Assembly (NCBI RefSeq): GCF_026248825.1
Contig: NZ_CP110973.1
Span: 1,302,001-1,366,000, forward strand
Reading direction: 5' to 3'
Source: Larkinella insperata
GTDB taxonomy: Bacteria; Bacteroidota; Bacteroidia; Cytophagales; Spirosomataceae
Length of the DNA: 64,000 nt
Part shown: positions 53,602 through 62,934 of the stretch, piece by piece
Layout: each line of letters begins with the position of its first letter
Numbering within the stretch: position 1 is the stretch's first letter
The notes under the pieces: generated by a model
What the model was told of the DNA's origin: nothing
The model's database searches: none
Seen by the model: the letters and a program-made list of their open reading frames with translations, nothing else
Position numbers and translations under genes: made by a program

Positions 53602-54714
53602 ATGTCAGTAACAACGCAAAAACCAGCCGCAGGCTCCGAAATGGAGGATGACCTGATCCAGATCCGGCCGGGTGATATTGGTAAGTTTTTACGGCGCAGC
53701 CGCCGGGCGGTGCTGTTGTTTGCCGCCTTGAGTACGGTGGTCGGACTTTACTACGCCTTTTCCAAACCGGATGATTACAAATCGCAGGTAATCGTCATGC
53801 CCGAAGTGGCAACGGGAAGTTCGGGCGGGGCCGGTGGTCTTGGATCGCTGGCGGGTCTGGCCGGGATCAACCTGGAAAACGCCGGTAGTGACGTTATTCG
53901 TCCTGATTTGTACCCCAATGTGCTGCAAAGTTTACCGTTCGCCCTGCAGGTGCTGAAGCAACCGGTATATTCCAAAAACTACGGAGCAACCATGCCGCTG
54001 CAAACGTACCTGAAACGCCAGGGACAGCAGACGGCTTTCCAACGGCTGGTTGGTAGCAACGGCGATACACCGGCCGATTCAAAACCGGCTTCGGTGCCCC
54101 TGCCTGATCCCAAAAATTACAGCAAGGCCTTGCAGATCACGCCCGAGCAGGAAGGATTGGCCGCTATGCTGATCAGCCGGATTACGACGACCTACGAACG
54201 CCGAACCGGGATGGTAACCATCGAAGTGATCATGCCCGACCCCGTGGTGGCTGCCACCGTCGCCCGCCTGTCGCTCGAATACCTGACGAATTACATCACC
54301 AGCTACCGGACGCAGAAGGTTCGGAATCAGGAACGGTTTCTGGTTCAGCAGGTCGAACAGGCCCGGCGACGGTATCAGGCCGCCGAATACGAGCTGGAAA
54401 GCTACCGAGACCGCAACCGAAGTCTATACAGCGGTCTGGCCCGCATTTCGGAACAACGGTTACAGGCGGACTACATGCTGGCCCAAAACGTTTTTAACGA
54501 TTTGTCCCGGCAGTTGGAGCAAACCAAAATCAGGGTCCAGGAAGAGACGCCCGTTTTTAAAATGCTGGAACCACCCCGGATTCCATTGCGACCCAATGGC
54601 CCGAAGCGGATGTTGATTATTGTGGCCGCCATAGCCGCGGGGGTCTTCGCGGGCCTGGGCTGGACACTGGCGAAAATGATTTTAGAACGAGCCACCGTAC
54701 CGTATAAAGAATAG
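53602..54714 (+). CDS. Wzz-like chain-length determinant / co-polymerase
   Basis: A protein of 370 residues with two membrane helices (about 35-55 and 335-355) flanking a periplasmic region rich in coiled coil (QVEQARRRYQAAEYELESY, QLEQTKIRVQEE). The C-terminal helix is preceded by the proline-rich PPRIPLRPNGPKR motif typical of Wzz proteins. No tyrosine-kinase domain is fused. It would set polysaccharide length together with the polymerase. It lies 33 bp after the export protein and 6 bp before the dehydratase gene. Confidence 0.9.
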   Translation: MSVTTQKPAAGSEMEDDLIQIRPGDIGKFLRRSRRAVLLFAALSTVVGLYYAFSKPDDYKSQVIVMPEVATGSSGGAGGLGSLAGLAGINLENAGSDVIRPDLYPNVLQSLPFALQVLKQPVYSKNYGATMPLQTYLKRQGQQTAFQRLVGSNGDTPADSKPASVPLPDPKNYSKALQITPEQEGLAAMLISRITTTYERRTGMVTIEVIMPDPVVAATVARLSLEYLTNYITSYRTQKVRNQERFLVQQVEQARRRYQAAEYELESYRDRNRSLYSGLARISEQRLQADYMLAQNVFNDLSRQLEQTKIRVQEETPVFKMLEPPRIPLRPNGPKRMLIIVAAIAAGVFAGLGWTLAKMILERATVPYKE

Positions 54715-54720
54715 CGAACT

Positions 54721-55701
54721 ATGAAAAAAGCATTGATTTGTGGTGTCTCAGGGCAGGATGGTGCGTATCTGGCGCATTTGCTGCTGCAAAAAGGCTATGA
54801 GGTATACGGCGGTTCGCGCGATGCCCAGATGTCGTCGTTCGGGAACCTGAACCGGCTGAACATCCGGCCGCAGGTGAAGCTGGTATCGGTCAACATCAAC
54901 GATTTTCGCAGTGTGTTGCAGACGCTGTTGAAAATCCGGCCCGACGAAGTGTATAACCTGGCGGGCCAGAGCTCGGTGGGGCTGTCGTTTGAACAACCCG
55001 TCGAGACCCTGGAAAGCATCAGCGTGGGCACCCTAAATCTGCTGGAAGCCATTCGGTTCAGCGACCTGCCGATCCGGTTGTACAACGCCGGCTCCAGTGA
55101 GTCGTTCGGCGACACGGGCCGGTTGGCCGCCAACGAAGAGACACCGTTCCGGCCCCGCAGTCCGTACGGGGTAGCCAAAGCCGCGGCATTCTGGCAGGTT
55201 GCCAATTACCGGGAAGCCTACCAGCTTTTTGCCAGCACCGGTATACTTTTCAACCACGAATCTCCCCTGCGCCCCGAACGGTTTGTAACGCAGAAAATCG
55301 TAGCAACCGCCTGCCGGATTGCGAAAGGCAGTGATGAAAAACTGACGCTCGGGAACATTGACATCGCCCGCGACTGGGGCTGGGCGCCCGATTACGTGGA
55401 AGCGATGTGGCTGATGCTCCAGCAGGACAAGCCCGACGATTACGTGATTGCTACGGGACATACCCGCAAACTCAAGGATTTCATCCGCATCGTGTTCGAG
55501 CAGGTAAATCTGGACTGGGAAGAGTACGTGCAGATCGATCCGTCGTTTTTCCGCCCCACCGACCTGGCCGAAGGAAATGCCAATCCTGCCAAAGCCTTAT
55601 GGCATTTTGGCTGGGTGGCCAAGCACAAGATGGAAGACGTAGCCCGGCTGATGGTTGAGGCCCAGCTCAGTGGTGTAGCTCTTCCGACGGTTCCTGATTA
55701 A
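54721..55701 (+). CDS. gmd: GDP-mannose 4,6-dehydratase
   Basis: A short-chain dehydrogenase of 326 residues. NADP motif GVSGQDGAYLAHLL (8-21), substrate-binding AGQSSVGLSF (81-90), catalytic set SSESFG (125-130) and YGVAK (Tyr149, Lys153), then FNHESPLRPERFVTQKI and RDWGWAPDYVEAMW. These last two are characteristic of Gmd rather than of general epimerases. It makes GDP-4-keto-6-deoxymannose, precursor of fucose, rhamnose or perosamine. At 326 residues it is somewhat shorter than usual. Its presence shows the polymer contains a 6-deoxy-sugar. Confidence 0.9.
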   Translation: MKKALICGVSGQDGAYLAHLLLQKGYEVYGGSRDAQMSSFGNLNRLNIRPQVKLVSVNINDFRSVLQTLLKIRPDEVYNLAGQSSVGLSFEQPVETLESISVGTLNLLEAIRFSDLPIRLYNAGSSESFGDTGRLAANEETPFRPRSPYGVAKAAAFWQVANYREAYQLFASTGILFNHESPLRPERFVTQKIVATACRIAKGSDEKLTLGNIDIARDWGWAPDYVEAMWLMLQQDKPDDYVIATGHTRKLKDFIRIVFEQVNLDWEEYVQIDPSFFRPTDLAEGNANPAKALWHFGWVAKHKMEDVARLMVEAQLSGVALPTVPD

Positions 55702-55710
55702 CAGAACTTT

Positions 55711-57054
55711 ATGATTGATTCACCTCCCAAAAAGCTGAGCGCAACAGCCCGAAGAGCTTTTGCCAATGCTGGATGGGTTTTCTTCGACCGCATTTTTCGG
55801 ATGGCCACGGCTTTGCTGGTTGGCGTGTGGTCGGCGCGGTATTTGGGACCGTCTCAATTCGGCTTACTCAATTTTGCGAGCGTCTTTCCAACCGTGCTCA
55901 CATCGCTGGCCGGTTTGGGCCTCGCCAATGTGCTGGTGACGGAACTGGTTCGTAACCGAGAATATTCCGAAAACCAGTTGTTGGGAACGTCTTTCATTCT
56001 GCGGCTCGTAGCCGGGACGGTCTCTCTGTTTGCCATTGCGGTTACCGTTCGTGTTCTGTACGGCGATCAGCCGGTTTTGCAGGCCATGATTTTGTTTACC
56101 AGTTCCGTACTGGTTTGCCAGAGTGCCGATGTCATCGACCTCCATTTTCAGTCGCGCGTCAAATCCAAGCTTTCCGTTATTGCCAAATCCATTGCCTTCC
56201 TTTTATCAACAGCATTACGGGTTTATTTTCTGGCCAATCAATTCAGCCTGCTGGCTTTCTCTTCGGTTGTTTTTGTTGAGGTAAGCTTATCGGCGTTCAT
56301 TCTGATTTTAATTTACAACCGGCAGGAAGGGCAACACATCCTCAACTGGCGTTTCAGCCGTCGGCTGGCGACGTACTTGCTGCATTTGTCCTGGCCCATC
56401 ATGATATCGGATTTTTTCATCTTTATCTACATGCGGGCCGACCAGTTTATGCTAAAGGAACTGGCAACCGATCTGGAGTTGGGCAAATTCAGTGCGGCTT
56501 TACGGCTTTCGGAAGTGTGGTATTTTATTGCGACGGCCATCACCTCATCGTTTTACCCGACCATCGTCAGTTTAAAAACCCAGAACGAAGAAGCGTTTCA
56601 GCGGGCTTTCCGGCAGTTGCTGACTCTGCTGCTGTCCATTAGCATCCTGATCGCAATTTTTATCACGCTCGCGGCTCCCTTTATCATTAATTTGCTCTAC
56701 GGGCAGCAATACGAAGGGGTCGACGATATTCTGGTCATTCATATCTGGTCGGCGGTATTTGTTTTTATGGGCGTTGGCAGCAGCTACTGGTTTATCCTGC
56801 ACGACCATCAACGTCTGCTGCTGGTCCGAACCATCGCCGGGGCCGTGATCAACATCCTGCTGAACTTTGTTTTGATTCCCCGCTACGGTGCTGTCGGAAC
56901 TTCCATTGCGACGCTCATTGCACAAATGACGACGGCCTATTTCGTAAACTTTTTTATCGCCAAAGCGCGTCCGGTTTTCTTCGTTCAGACCGCAGCGTTC
57001 GCGGATGTGTTCAAGCTGACTTTGCTCCGGGAGCGGCTCAAACGCACACCCTGA
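55711..57054 (+). CDS. Wzx-like flippase
   Basis: A protein of 447 residues with about 12-14 hydrophobic helices across its length. The N-terminal GVWSARYLGPSQFGLLNFASVF and LGLANVLVTELVRN, and the C-terminal NFVLIPRYGAVGTSIATLIAQM, are typical of the polysaccharide-transport (MOP) superfamily. It would flip lipid-linked repeat units across the inner membrane. It starts 9 bp after the dehydratase. About 190 bp of AT-rich non-coding sequence follow before the next gene. Confidence 0.9.
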   Translation: MIDSPPKKLSATARRAFANAGWVFFDRIFRMATALLVGVWSARYLGPSQFGLLNFASVFPTVLTSLAGLGLANVLVTELVRNREYSENQLLGTSFILRLVAGTVSLFAIAVTVRVLYGDQPVLQAMILFTSSVLVCQSADVIDLHFQSRVKSKLSVIAKSIAFLLSTALRVYFLANQFSLLAFSSVVFVEVSLSAFILILIYNRQEGQHILNWRFSRRLATYLLHLSWPIMISDFFIFIYMRADQFMLKELATDLELGKFSAALRLSEVWYFIATAITSSFYPTIVSLKTQNEEAFQRAFRQLLTLLLSISILIAIFITLAAPFIINLLYGQQYEGVDDILVIHIWSAVFVFMGVGSSYWFILHDHQRLLLVRTIAGAVINILLNFVLIPRYGAVGTSIATLIAQMTTAYFVNFFIAKARPVFFVQTAAFADVFKLTLLRERLKRTP

Positions 57055-57247
57055 CTCCGCGCCTTGATGCCATAAACCGTGCAGCATTAGCTCTTCATTT
57101 CTACGCTTCCGGCCGGGTCTGAATTAGATAAAAAGTGCCATACAGATCAGCAAACTCCTACTGAATAAAAATATCTTTCTATTTCCAGCAATAAGCCTTT
57201 TTTTTGCCTCTAGTTCATTACGTTCCCAGGCCCAACTAATTACGCTT

Positions 57248-57934
57248 ATGATTGGATACCTCATTGGTAAACTTCTGCAAGTTTTGCCGTATGAATACGG
57301 CGTCAGCTACAACAATTATAAAACGTTAAGCCACGAATTTGGTCATTTTAAAAGCGCTCAGAAGTGGCAATCGATCGATAAAAGCAGTAAGCCGATTCCC
57401 TGGTACACCTATCCGGCCATTGAATTTATCAATCAGCTGGATTTATCCGACAAAAGGGTTTTTGAGTATGGCTCCGGCAACTCGACCCTGTTCTGGGCCA
57501 GCCGGTGCCGGAAGGTAGTGGCAATTGAAGACGACAAAAAATGGTATGACACCATTCGGACTCGTTTGCCGCAAAACGTCGACTACCGGCTGATCGAGAA
57601 CAAAGACGAGTATGTCACTGCTATTCAGCAGTTTCCTGATCTGTTCGATATCATCATTATTGACGGGAAATACCGTTTTGACTGCACGGCCAACTCCCGC
57701 GACCGGCTGTCGTCGACCGGTTTTTTCATTCTTGACAATGCGGACTGGCACCCGAAACCATCGAAGCTGCTTCGCGAGTCCGGCCTTATCGAAATCGACA
57801 TGGCCGGCTTTAATCCGATCAACGGCTATACAACGACAACCTCTTTCTATTTATCGCGGCAGGTTGACTTCAAACCGGCGCACGATCGCCAGCCTATTCC
57901 CGGCATTGGCAGTATGCCCAACTCAGCCGAATAA
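57248..57934 (+). CDS. Class I methyltransferase-like protein
   Basis: A protein of 228 residues. A SAM-binding-like motif VFEYGSGNSTLFWASRCRKVVAIEDDKKW lies near residues 75-100, followed by FDIIIIDGKYRFDC, which contains the acidic residue of motif II/III. The C-terminal part (SSTGFFILDNADWHP) resembles the substrate side of small-molecule or sugar methyltransferases. It probably modifies a sugar of the repeat unit. A short hydrophobic N-terminal segment is present. Confidence 0.78.
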   Translation: MIGYLIGKLLQVLPYEYGVSYNNYKTLSHEFGHFKSAQKWQSIDKSSKPIPWYTYPAIEFINQLDLSDKRVFEYGSGNSTLFWASRCRKVVAIEDDKKWYDTIRTRLPQNVDYRLIENKDEYVTAIQQFPDLFDIIIIDGKYRFDCTANSRDRLSSTGFFILDNADWHPKPSKLLRESGLIEIDMAGFNPINGYTTTTSFYLSRQVDFKPAHDRQPIPGIGSMPNSAE

Positions 57935-58151
57935 TTTAACCTGCTCTTTTTCAATAAGTTTCTTAATTTTATTGAGCCGACGGGCAACTTTTTAAGGCCG
58001 GATGCTGTCTTAAAAGGTAGCCGTATTTTCTTTTTGTTTCGTCGAAAATGCCTGAATTTCATATTGCTTTCCTGAAAATCGGCGTTACCAAAGTAAATGT
58101 GATCAAGCGAAGAGGCTTTTTCTTAACCAATTACCTAACCTCAACGTACCG

Positions 58152-59069
58152 ATGCAATTTGACGTACCCATCCTGTTTCTTCTCTTTAACCGACCCGATC
58201 TAGCCCGCCAGGTACTTAACCGCATCCGGCAGATTCAGCCCCGGGAATTGTTTGTGTCGATTGATGGCCCACGCCCTAACCATCCAACGGATGCCGAACA
58301 GGTGGCTCAAAGTATTGCCCTGCTGGACGAAATTGACTGGCCCTGTCAGGTTCACCGGTTAATACAGGACCAGAATCTGGGTTGCCGCCAGGCCGTCAGT
58401 ACGGCAATTACCTGGTTTTTTGAGCAGGTTGAAATGGGCATCATCCTGGAAGATGACTGCCTGCCCGACCCCAGCTTCTTTACCTTTTGCCGGGAAAACC
58501 TTCACCATCACCGGGATAACGCAACGGTTATGCACATAGGTGGTGTGAATTTTCAAAACGGTCAGTGGCACGGCGACGGCTCCTATTTTTACACCAAGAT
58601 CTGTCACGTCTGGGGCTGGGCGAGCTGGCGCCGGGCTTGGGAAAAGTACGACGTTTCGATGGATTCGTACCCTGTTTTTCGCAAGCAGAACCGAATTGCC
58701 GACCTTTTCAGCGATCCTAAAGTTCAGGAATTCTGGATTGAAGCCTTTGACAGCGTTGCCTCCGGGCGCGTCAGTAGCTGGGCCTACCCGTGGGTGTACA
58801 CGATCTGGATCAACAACGGTCTTTGCATTTATCCCAACCGGAACCTGATTACCAACATTGGTTTTGGCGGAGATGCTACCCACACCCGCGACGACAACGA
58901 TTCGCTCGCCAACCAACCGCTGCAAGCCATCACGGAAGTCAAACATCCGGCCTTTCTAATTGAAAATGTGCAGGCTACCGACTATTCAGCCAATAATTAC
59001 TTTAAAAAACCGGGGTGGATGGCCATAAAAACAGAAAGTCTGAAAAGACGCCTGGGTCTGAAAAATTAG
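58152..59069 (+). CDS. GT2-like glycosyltransferase, copy 1
   Basis: A protein of 305 residues with a GT-A fold: PILFLLFNRPDLARQVLNRI, ELFVSIDGPRPNHPTD, then IILEDDCLPDPSFFTFC containing the acidic metal/nucleotide-binding motif, and ICHVWGWASWRRAWEKYD. Family members are annotated as nucleotide-diphospho-sugar transferases. It is paralogous to the protein at 60002, and one 101-bp block is almost identical in DNA between them. It would add one sugar of the repeat unit. No metal or donor specificity can be read. Confidence 0.85.
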   Translation: MQFDVPILFLLFNRPDLARQVLNRIRQIQPRELFVSIDGPRPNHPTDAEQVAQSIALLDEIDWPCQVHRLIQDQNLGCRQAVSTAITWFFEQVEMGIILEDDCLPDPSFFTFCRENLHHHRDNATVMHIGGVNFQNGQWHGDGSYFYTKICHVWGWASWRRAWEKYDVSMDSYPVFRKQNRIADLFSDPKVQEFWIEAFDSVASGRVSSWAYPWVYTIWINNGLCIYPNRNLITNIGFGGDATHTRDDNDSLANQPLQAITEVKHPAFLIENVQATDYSANNYFKKPGWMAIKTESLKRRLGLKN

Positions 59070-59118
59070 TTTTATTTTTGGATTTGCTTACGAGCACAAC
59101 GACCAGGAAACCGCCTTT

Positions 59119-59931
59119 ATGACCTGCCATATTTGCAATACCCCATCGAACGACTCTTTCCAGGTGAAAGTATTGTTCAAATATGATGTCACCTATTACC
59201 GCTGCCGGGAGTGCGGCTTTATTCAGACCGAAAGCCCGTACTGGCTGCCCGAGGCTTACGAATCGGCCATCACTTCGCTGGATATCGGGCTGGTTTCCCG
59301 GAACGTAACCTGGGCTCCCACCGTTGAAGCCATCATCCGGAAATGGTTTCGGCCGGAAGGGCCGTTTCTGGATTACGGGGGCGGTTATGGCTTGTTTGTC
59401 CGCATGATGCGCGACCGCGGTTTTGCGTTCATCCGGCAGGACCAGTATTGCGAGAACCTCTTCGCCAAGCATTTCGACATGACCGATCAGCCACCGGGGC
59501 AGACTTACGAGCTGGTTACCGCTTTTGAAGTGTTTGAGCACTTACCTGACCCGGTGGCTACCGTCGATCAGATGCTGCAGGCCGGGAAAAGCATCCTGTT
59601 TTCCACGAAAGTTCAGCCCAACCCGAACGTCACTCCGGAAACCTGGTGGTATTTCATTCCCGAAACGGGGCAGCACGTTGCCCTTTATAGCCTGGAATCG
59701 CTACAGCGGCTGGCTAAACGGTTTGGCTTGCAGCTGTTTAGCGACGGACACGATTTACACCTGATGACGGCTAAATCCATTGATCCAACCTGGTTCCGGT
59801 GGTTGACTCACCCGAGAAAGGTTCAGTTATTCAACCGATTCCACTCCTATAAAGCCCGGCCTTTATTGGATCAAGACTTCCAAAAAGTATATGATTCCGT
59901 GAAGACACAACCACTTAAAGACCTTATTTGA
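59119..59931 (+). CDS. SAM-dependent methyltransferase with N-terminal zinc motif
   Basis: A protein of 270 residues. An N-terminal CxxC pair (CHIC, then CREC at 29-32 in YYRCRECGFIQTE) forms a likely zinc knuckle. A class I methyltransferase core follows: FLDYGGGYGLFVRMMRDRGF, TAFEVFEHLPDP and SILFSTK. This combination is common in sugar C- or O-methyltransferases of O-antigen clusters. It lies between the two related glycosyltransferase genes. A TATTTTTG box at 59073-59080 could be an internal promoter. Confidence 0.85.
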   Translation: MTCHICNTPSNDSFQVKVLFKYDVTYYRCRECGFIQTESPYWLPEAYESAITSLDIGLVSRNVTWAPTVEAIIRKWFRPEGPFLDYGGGYGLFVRMMRDRGFAFIRQDQYCENLFAKHFDMTDQPPGQTYELVTAFEVFEHLPDPVATVDQMLQAGKSILFSTKVQPNPNVTPETWWYFIPETGQHVALYSLESLQRLAKRFGLQLFSDGHDLHLMTAKSIDPTWFRWLTHPRKVQLFNRFHSYKARPLLDQDFQKVYDSVKTQPLKDLI

Positions 59932-60001
59932 TAGCGTCGCCTTTATTTTGTACCTTAATTGCGAAATTAGCAATTGAAAAAATATTAGGCCATCTCCCTC
60001 A

Positions 60002-60958
60002 GTGTCTACACAATTAGATATTCCGGTTCTGTTTATCTTATTCAACCGGCCTCGGCACGCACGCAAAGTCTTAGAACAAATCCGTCAGGCACAACCCAAG
60101 GAGCTTTTTATCGCCATTGATGGCCCCCGTCCCAATCACCCCACCGACCGGGAGCAAGTCGCCCAGTGCACAGCCCTGCTCGACGAGATCGACTGGCCCT
60201 GTCAGGTGTACAAGTTGATTCAACCCCGGAATCTGGGCTGCAAACGAGGGGTCAGTACGGCGATTACCTGGTTTTTTGAGCAGGTTGAAATGGGCATTAT
60301 CCTGGAAGATGACTGCCTGCCCGACCCCAGCTTCTTTACCTTTTGCCGGGAGACGCTGCTCTACCATCAGCATAACTCGAGCGTTATGCATATTTCCGGG
60401 GTTAATTTCCAGGGCGGGCAGCGGCACGGTGATGGCTCGTACTTTTATTCGAAAATCTGTCACATCTGGGGTTGGGCGACGTGGCGCCGGGCCTGGGCCA
60501 AATATGACGTTTCGATGCAGTCCTACGCTGAATTTCGCCAAAACCAGGTCATCAAAGATCTGTTTACGGATCAGAAAGTGCAGCAATTCTGGACGGAAGC
60601 CTTCGACGGGGTCTACGCGGGGCAAATTGACACCTGGGATTACCAGTGGTGTTACACCATCTGGACGAGCGGTGGTATCTGCGTCTGCCCCAACCAGAAC
60701 CTGATTTCCAACATCGGTTTTGGGCAGGACGCTACGCACACCAAAGAAGACACCGAGTCGACGGGGAATCAGCCTTTACAGACACTGACCGAGATCGTTC
60801 ACCCCCGATTTCTGATTGAAAGCCGCCGGGCCACCGAATATTCGTTGCATAAGTTTTTCCGAAAAGTGAGCGGGATCAAACAAAGAATGGAGAATATTAC
60901 GAATAAACCCGGCTTGAAAAACGTGAAAACCACCTTCAGGAAGCATTTGCTTCCCTGA
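60002..60958 (+). CDS. GT2-like glycosyltransferase, copy 2
   Basis: A protein of 318 residues starting at a GTG (60002); no ATG precedes the first beta strand. The architecture is as in copy 1: PVLFILFNRPRHARKVLEQI, IDGPRPNHPTDREQ, IILEDDCLPDPSFFTFC and ICHIWGWATWRRAWAKYDVS. The C-terminus is a little longer and basic. Local near-identity with copy 1 over 101 bp in an otherwise diverged gene points to gene conversion or recent partial duplication. Confidence 0.85.
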   Translation: MSTQLDIPVLFILFNRPRHARKVLEQIRQAQPKELFIAIDGPRPNHPTDREQVAQCTALLDEIDWPCQVYKLIQPRNLGCKRGVSTAITWFFEQVEMGIILEDDCLPDPSFFTFCRETLLYHQHNSSVMHISGVNFQGGQRHGDGSYFYSKICHIWGWATWRRAWAKYDVSMQSYAEFRQNQVIKDLFTDQKVQQFWTEAFDGVYAGQIDTWDYQWCYTIWTSGGICVCPNQNLISNIGFGQDATHTKEDTESTGNQPLQTLTEIVHPRFLIESRRATEYSLHKFFRKVSGIKQRMENITNKPGLKNVKTTFRKHLLP

Positions 60959-60969
60959 AAGATTCCTGC

Positions 60970-62073
60970 ATGAAGATATTTTTTGACCATCAAACGTTTT
61001 CCCAACAAAACTACGGCGGTATTTCCCGGTATTTCTGTGAATTGATTGCCGGCATCAACCAGCAACCTAACGATCATCAGGCTCATTTGTCCCTGCTGGT
61101 GTCCAACAACGCTCACTTAAAAGAGAAAAATCTTCCGGCCTGGCCTTTCTTTCCCGGTCAGCCATTTGCCAGAACCCAGCCTTACCTCTATAAGTTAAAC
61201 AAGGCGTTCTGCCGATTGGAGATGCAATTTCGGTCGTACGACGTTTTCCACGCTACTTATTACGAACCCTATTTTCTTGAACACATCCGGAAACGCCCCG
61301 TTGTGGTAACCTTTCTGGATATGATTCACGAAAAGTACTGCAATACCTTTCCTGAACTGGCCGCCGATCATCAGGTGATGACCTGGAAAAAGGAGATTGT
61401 CAATCAGGCATCAGCCATCATTGCCATCTCGGAAAATACCAAGCGGGATTTGGTGGAGTATTACAACGTTCCTCCGGAGCGCGTCCGGGTTATCTACCTC
61501 GGCTCATCGGTTTCGGTGGAAACCCCTTCCGTCGGCGTGGCTGCTTCCGCGCCTTATCTTCTGTTTGTGGGCAACCGGGGAATGTACAAAAACTTTGGTC
61601 CTTTCATTCAGGCCGTGGCTCCGTTGCTGCGCCAACACCAGATTCGGCTTATCTGCGCGGGCGGTGGAGCTTTTTCACCCGGCGAAGCCGCCGTTCTTCA
61701 ACAGTTGAACCTTACGCAGCTCGTCGAACAGCAGCCGATCAATGACGCAACCCTGCGGAAGTTGTACAGCCAGGCGTTGGCATTTGCGTTTCCTTCTCTC
61801 TACGAAGGATTTGGCATTCCGGTGCTGGAAGCCTTTGCGTGCGGTTGCCCCTGTCTGCTCAGCGATCGGAGTTCACTACCCGAAGTAGCGGGGTCCGCAG
61901 CCGTTTATTTTGACCCGGAAAACGCCGATTCGATGTACAGGGCGGTCGAGCAGGTTCTGACCGATTCGGCCCTGCGGCAGCAACTGAGCCAACTGGGTCG
62001 GCAGCAATTGGCGCTTTTTTCCTGGGAAAAAACCGTCCGCGAAACCCTTGATCTGTACCAGAGTTTGCAATAA
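60970..62073 (+). CDS. GT4-family glycosyltransferase
   Basis: A protein of 367 residues with the GT-B fold. The N-terminal part (NYGGISRYFCELIAGINQQ) is the acceptor side. The donor side has YLLFVGNRGMYKNFGPFIQAV, LYEGFGIPVLEAFACGCPCLLSDRSSLPEVAG (containing the EX7E-like Glu residues) and YFDPENADSMYRAVEQVL. It would transfer a hexose from a nucleotide sugar onto the growing repeat. It starts 11 bp after copy 2 of the GT2-like pair. Confidence 0.92.
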   Translation: MKIFFDHQTFSQQNYGGISRYFCELIAGINQQPNDHQAHLSLLVSNNAHLKEKNLPAWPFFPGQPFARTQPYLYKLNKAFCRLEMQFRSYDVFHATYYEPYFLEHIRKRPVVVTFLDMIHEKYCNTFPELAADHQVMTWKKEIVNQASAIIAISENTKRDLVEYYNVPPERVRVIYLGSSVSVETPSVGVAASAPYLLFVGNRGMYKNFGPFIQAVAPLLRQHQIRLICAGGGAFSPGEAAVLQQLNLTQLVEQQPINDATLRKLYSQALAFAFPSLYEGFGIPVLEAFACGCPCLLSDRSSLPEVAGSAAVYFDPENADSMYRAVEQVLTDSALRQQLSQLGRQQLALFSWEKTVRETLDLYQSLQ

Positions 62074-62132
62074 CCATTTTACCGCTTAGAAAGAGTCTCC
62101 GGAATCTGCTCAATAGCCGAGCCGCAATTTCC

Positions 62133-62140
62133 TATCTTTG
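62133..62140 (+). promoter_or_regulatory. -7 box before the last glycosyltransferase genes
   Basis: TATCTTTG, a perfect TAnnTTTG match, in the 123-bp gap between two operon genes, 56 bp before the next ATG. No convincing -33 element; may be an internal promoter. Confidence 0.35.
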
Positions 62141-62196
62141 CAGCCTATTATCACCCAAAAGAATCGTTTCCCGCTCAAGGGCCTTCGTATTTACTT

Positions 62197-62934
62197 ATGC
62201 CGCCACTGGTTTCCATTATCACCGTCTGTTACAACAGCCAGCAACACATTGAACAAACCATTCAATCGGTGGTGAACCAGACTTATGCGTCAATCGAGTA
62301 CATTCTGGTGGACGGCAAGTCGACCGATCAAACCGTCGCGATCATTGAGCGGTACGCCCGGCAGTTTCCGGACCGTATCCGGTACATTTCCGAACCCGAT
62401 ACCGGTATCTACAACGCCATGAACAAAGGCATCCGGCTGGCAACCGGGGAGCTGATTGGTATCATCAACAGCGACGACTGGTACGAAACCGACGCAGTAG
62501 AACGGGTCGTGAAGGCTTATCAGGCGCATGGGCAGGCCGTTTACCACGGTATTCAGCGAACGTTTCTGGACGAGCAGGAAGCTTTCCTGATTCAGACGCA
62601 CGCCAGCCAGCTCCCGAAAGGCAACATTGAACATCCGACCTGCTTCGTTCCGGCTTCACTCTACCAAACCCACGGCTTGTTCAGTGAGCAATACCGGTAC
62701 GTAAGCGATTACGAGCTGATGTTACGCTTAATGAAGAACCAGACACGGTTTATACCACTGAATGCCATTATCAGTAACTTCCGTCAGGGGGGGGCTTCCC
62801 ACAAGGCCGAAGCCGTCTGGGAAAATCTGCACCTCTGGCACGAAAAAGGTATACTGACGCGGCCACAATACCTAACCTGGCTGTATAAAGACAAACTGAA
62901 AGTGTATACCAAACGGCTGACGGGCCGCGCGTAA
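62197..62934 (+). CDS. GT2-family glycosyltransferase
   Basis: A protein of 245 residues. The GT-A start is PLVSIITVCYNSQQHIEQTI, followed by ILVDGKSTDQTV, SEPDTGIYNAMNKGIRLATGE and IINSDDWYETDAVERVVKAY, with the DXD-like DD pair in the last. The C-terminal part (YVSDYELMLRLM) holds the usual acceptor-side Asp-Glu. The stop overlaps the start of the ligase gene (TAATG), so translation is coupled. Confidence 0.92.
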   Translation: MPPLVSIITVCYNSQQHIEQTIQSVVNQTYASIEYILVDGKSTDQTVAIIERYARQFPDRIRYISEPDTGIYNAMNKGIRLATGELIGIINSDDWYETDAVERVVKAYQAHGQAVYHGIQRTFLDEQEAFLIQTHASQLPKGNIEHPTCFVPASLYQTHGLFSEQYRYVSDYELMLRLMKNQTRFIPLNAIISNFRQGGASHKAEAVWENLHLWHEKGILTRPQYLTWLYKDKLKVYTKRLTGRA

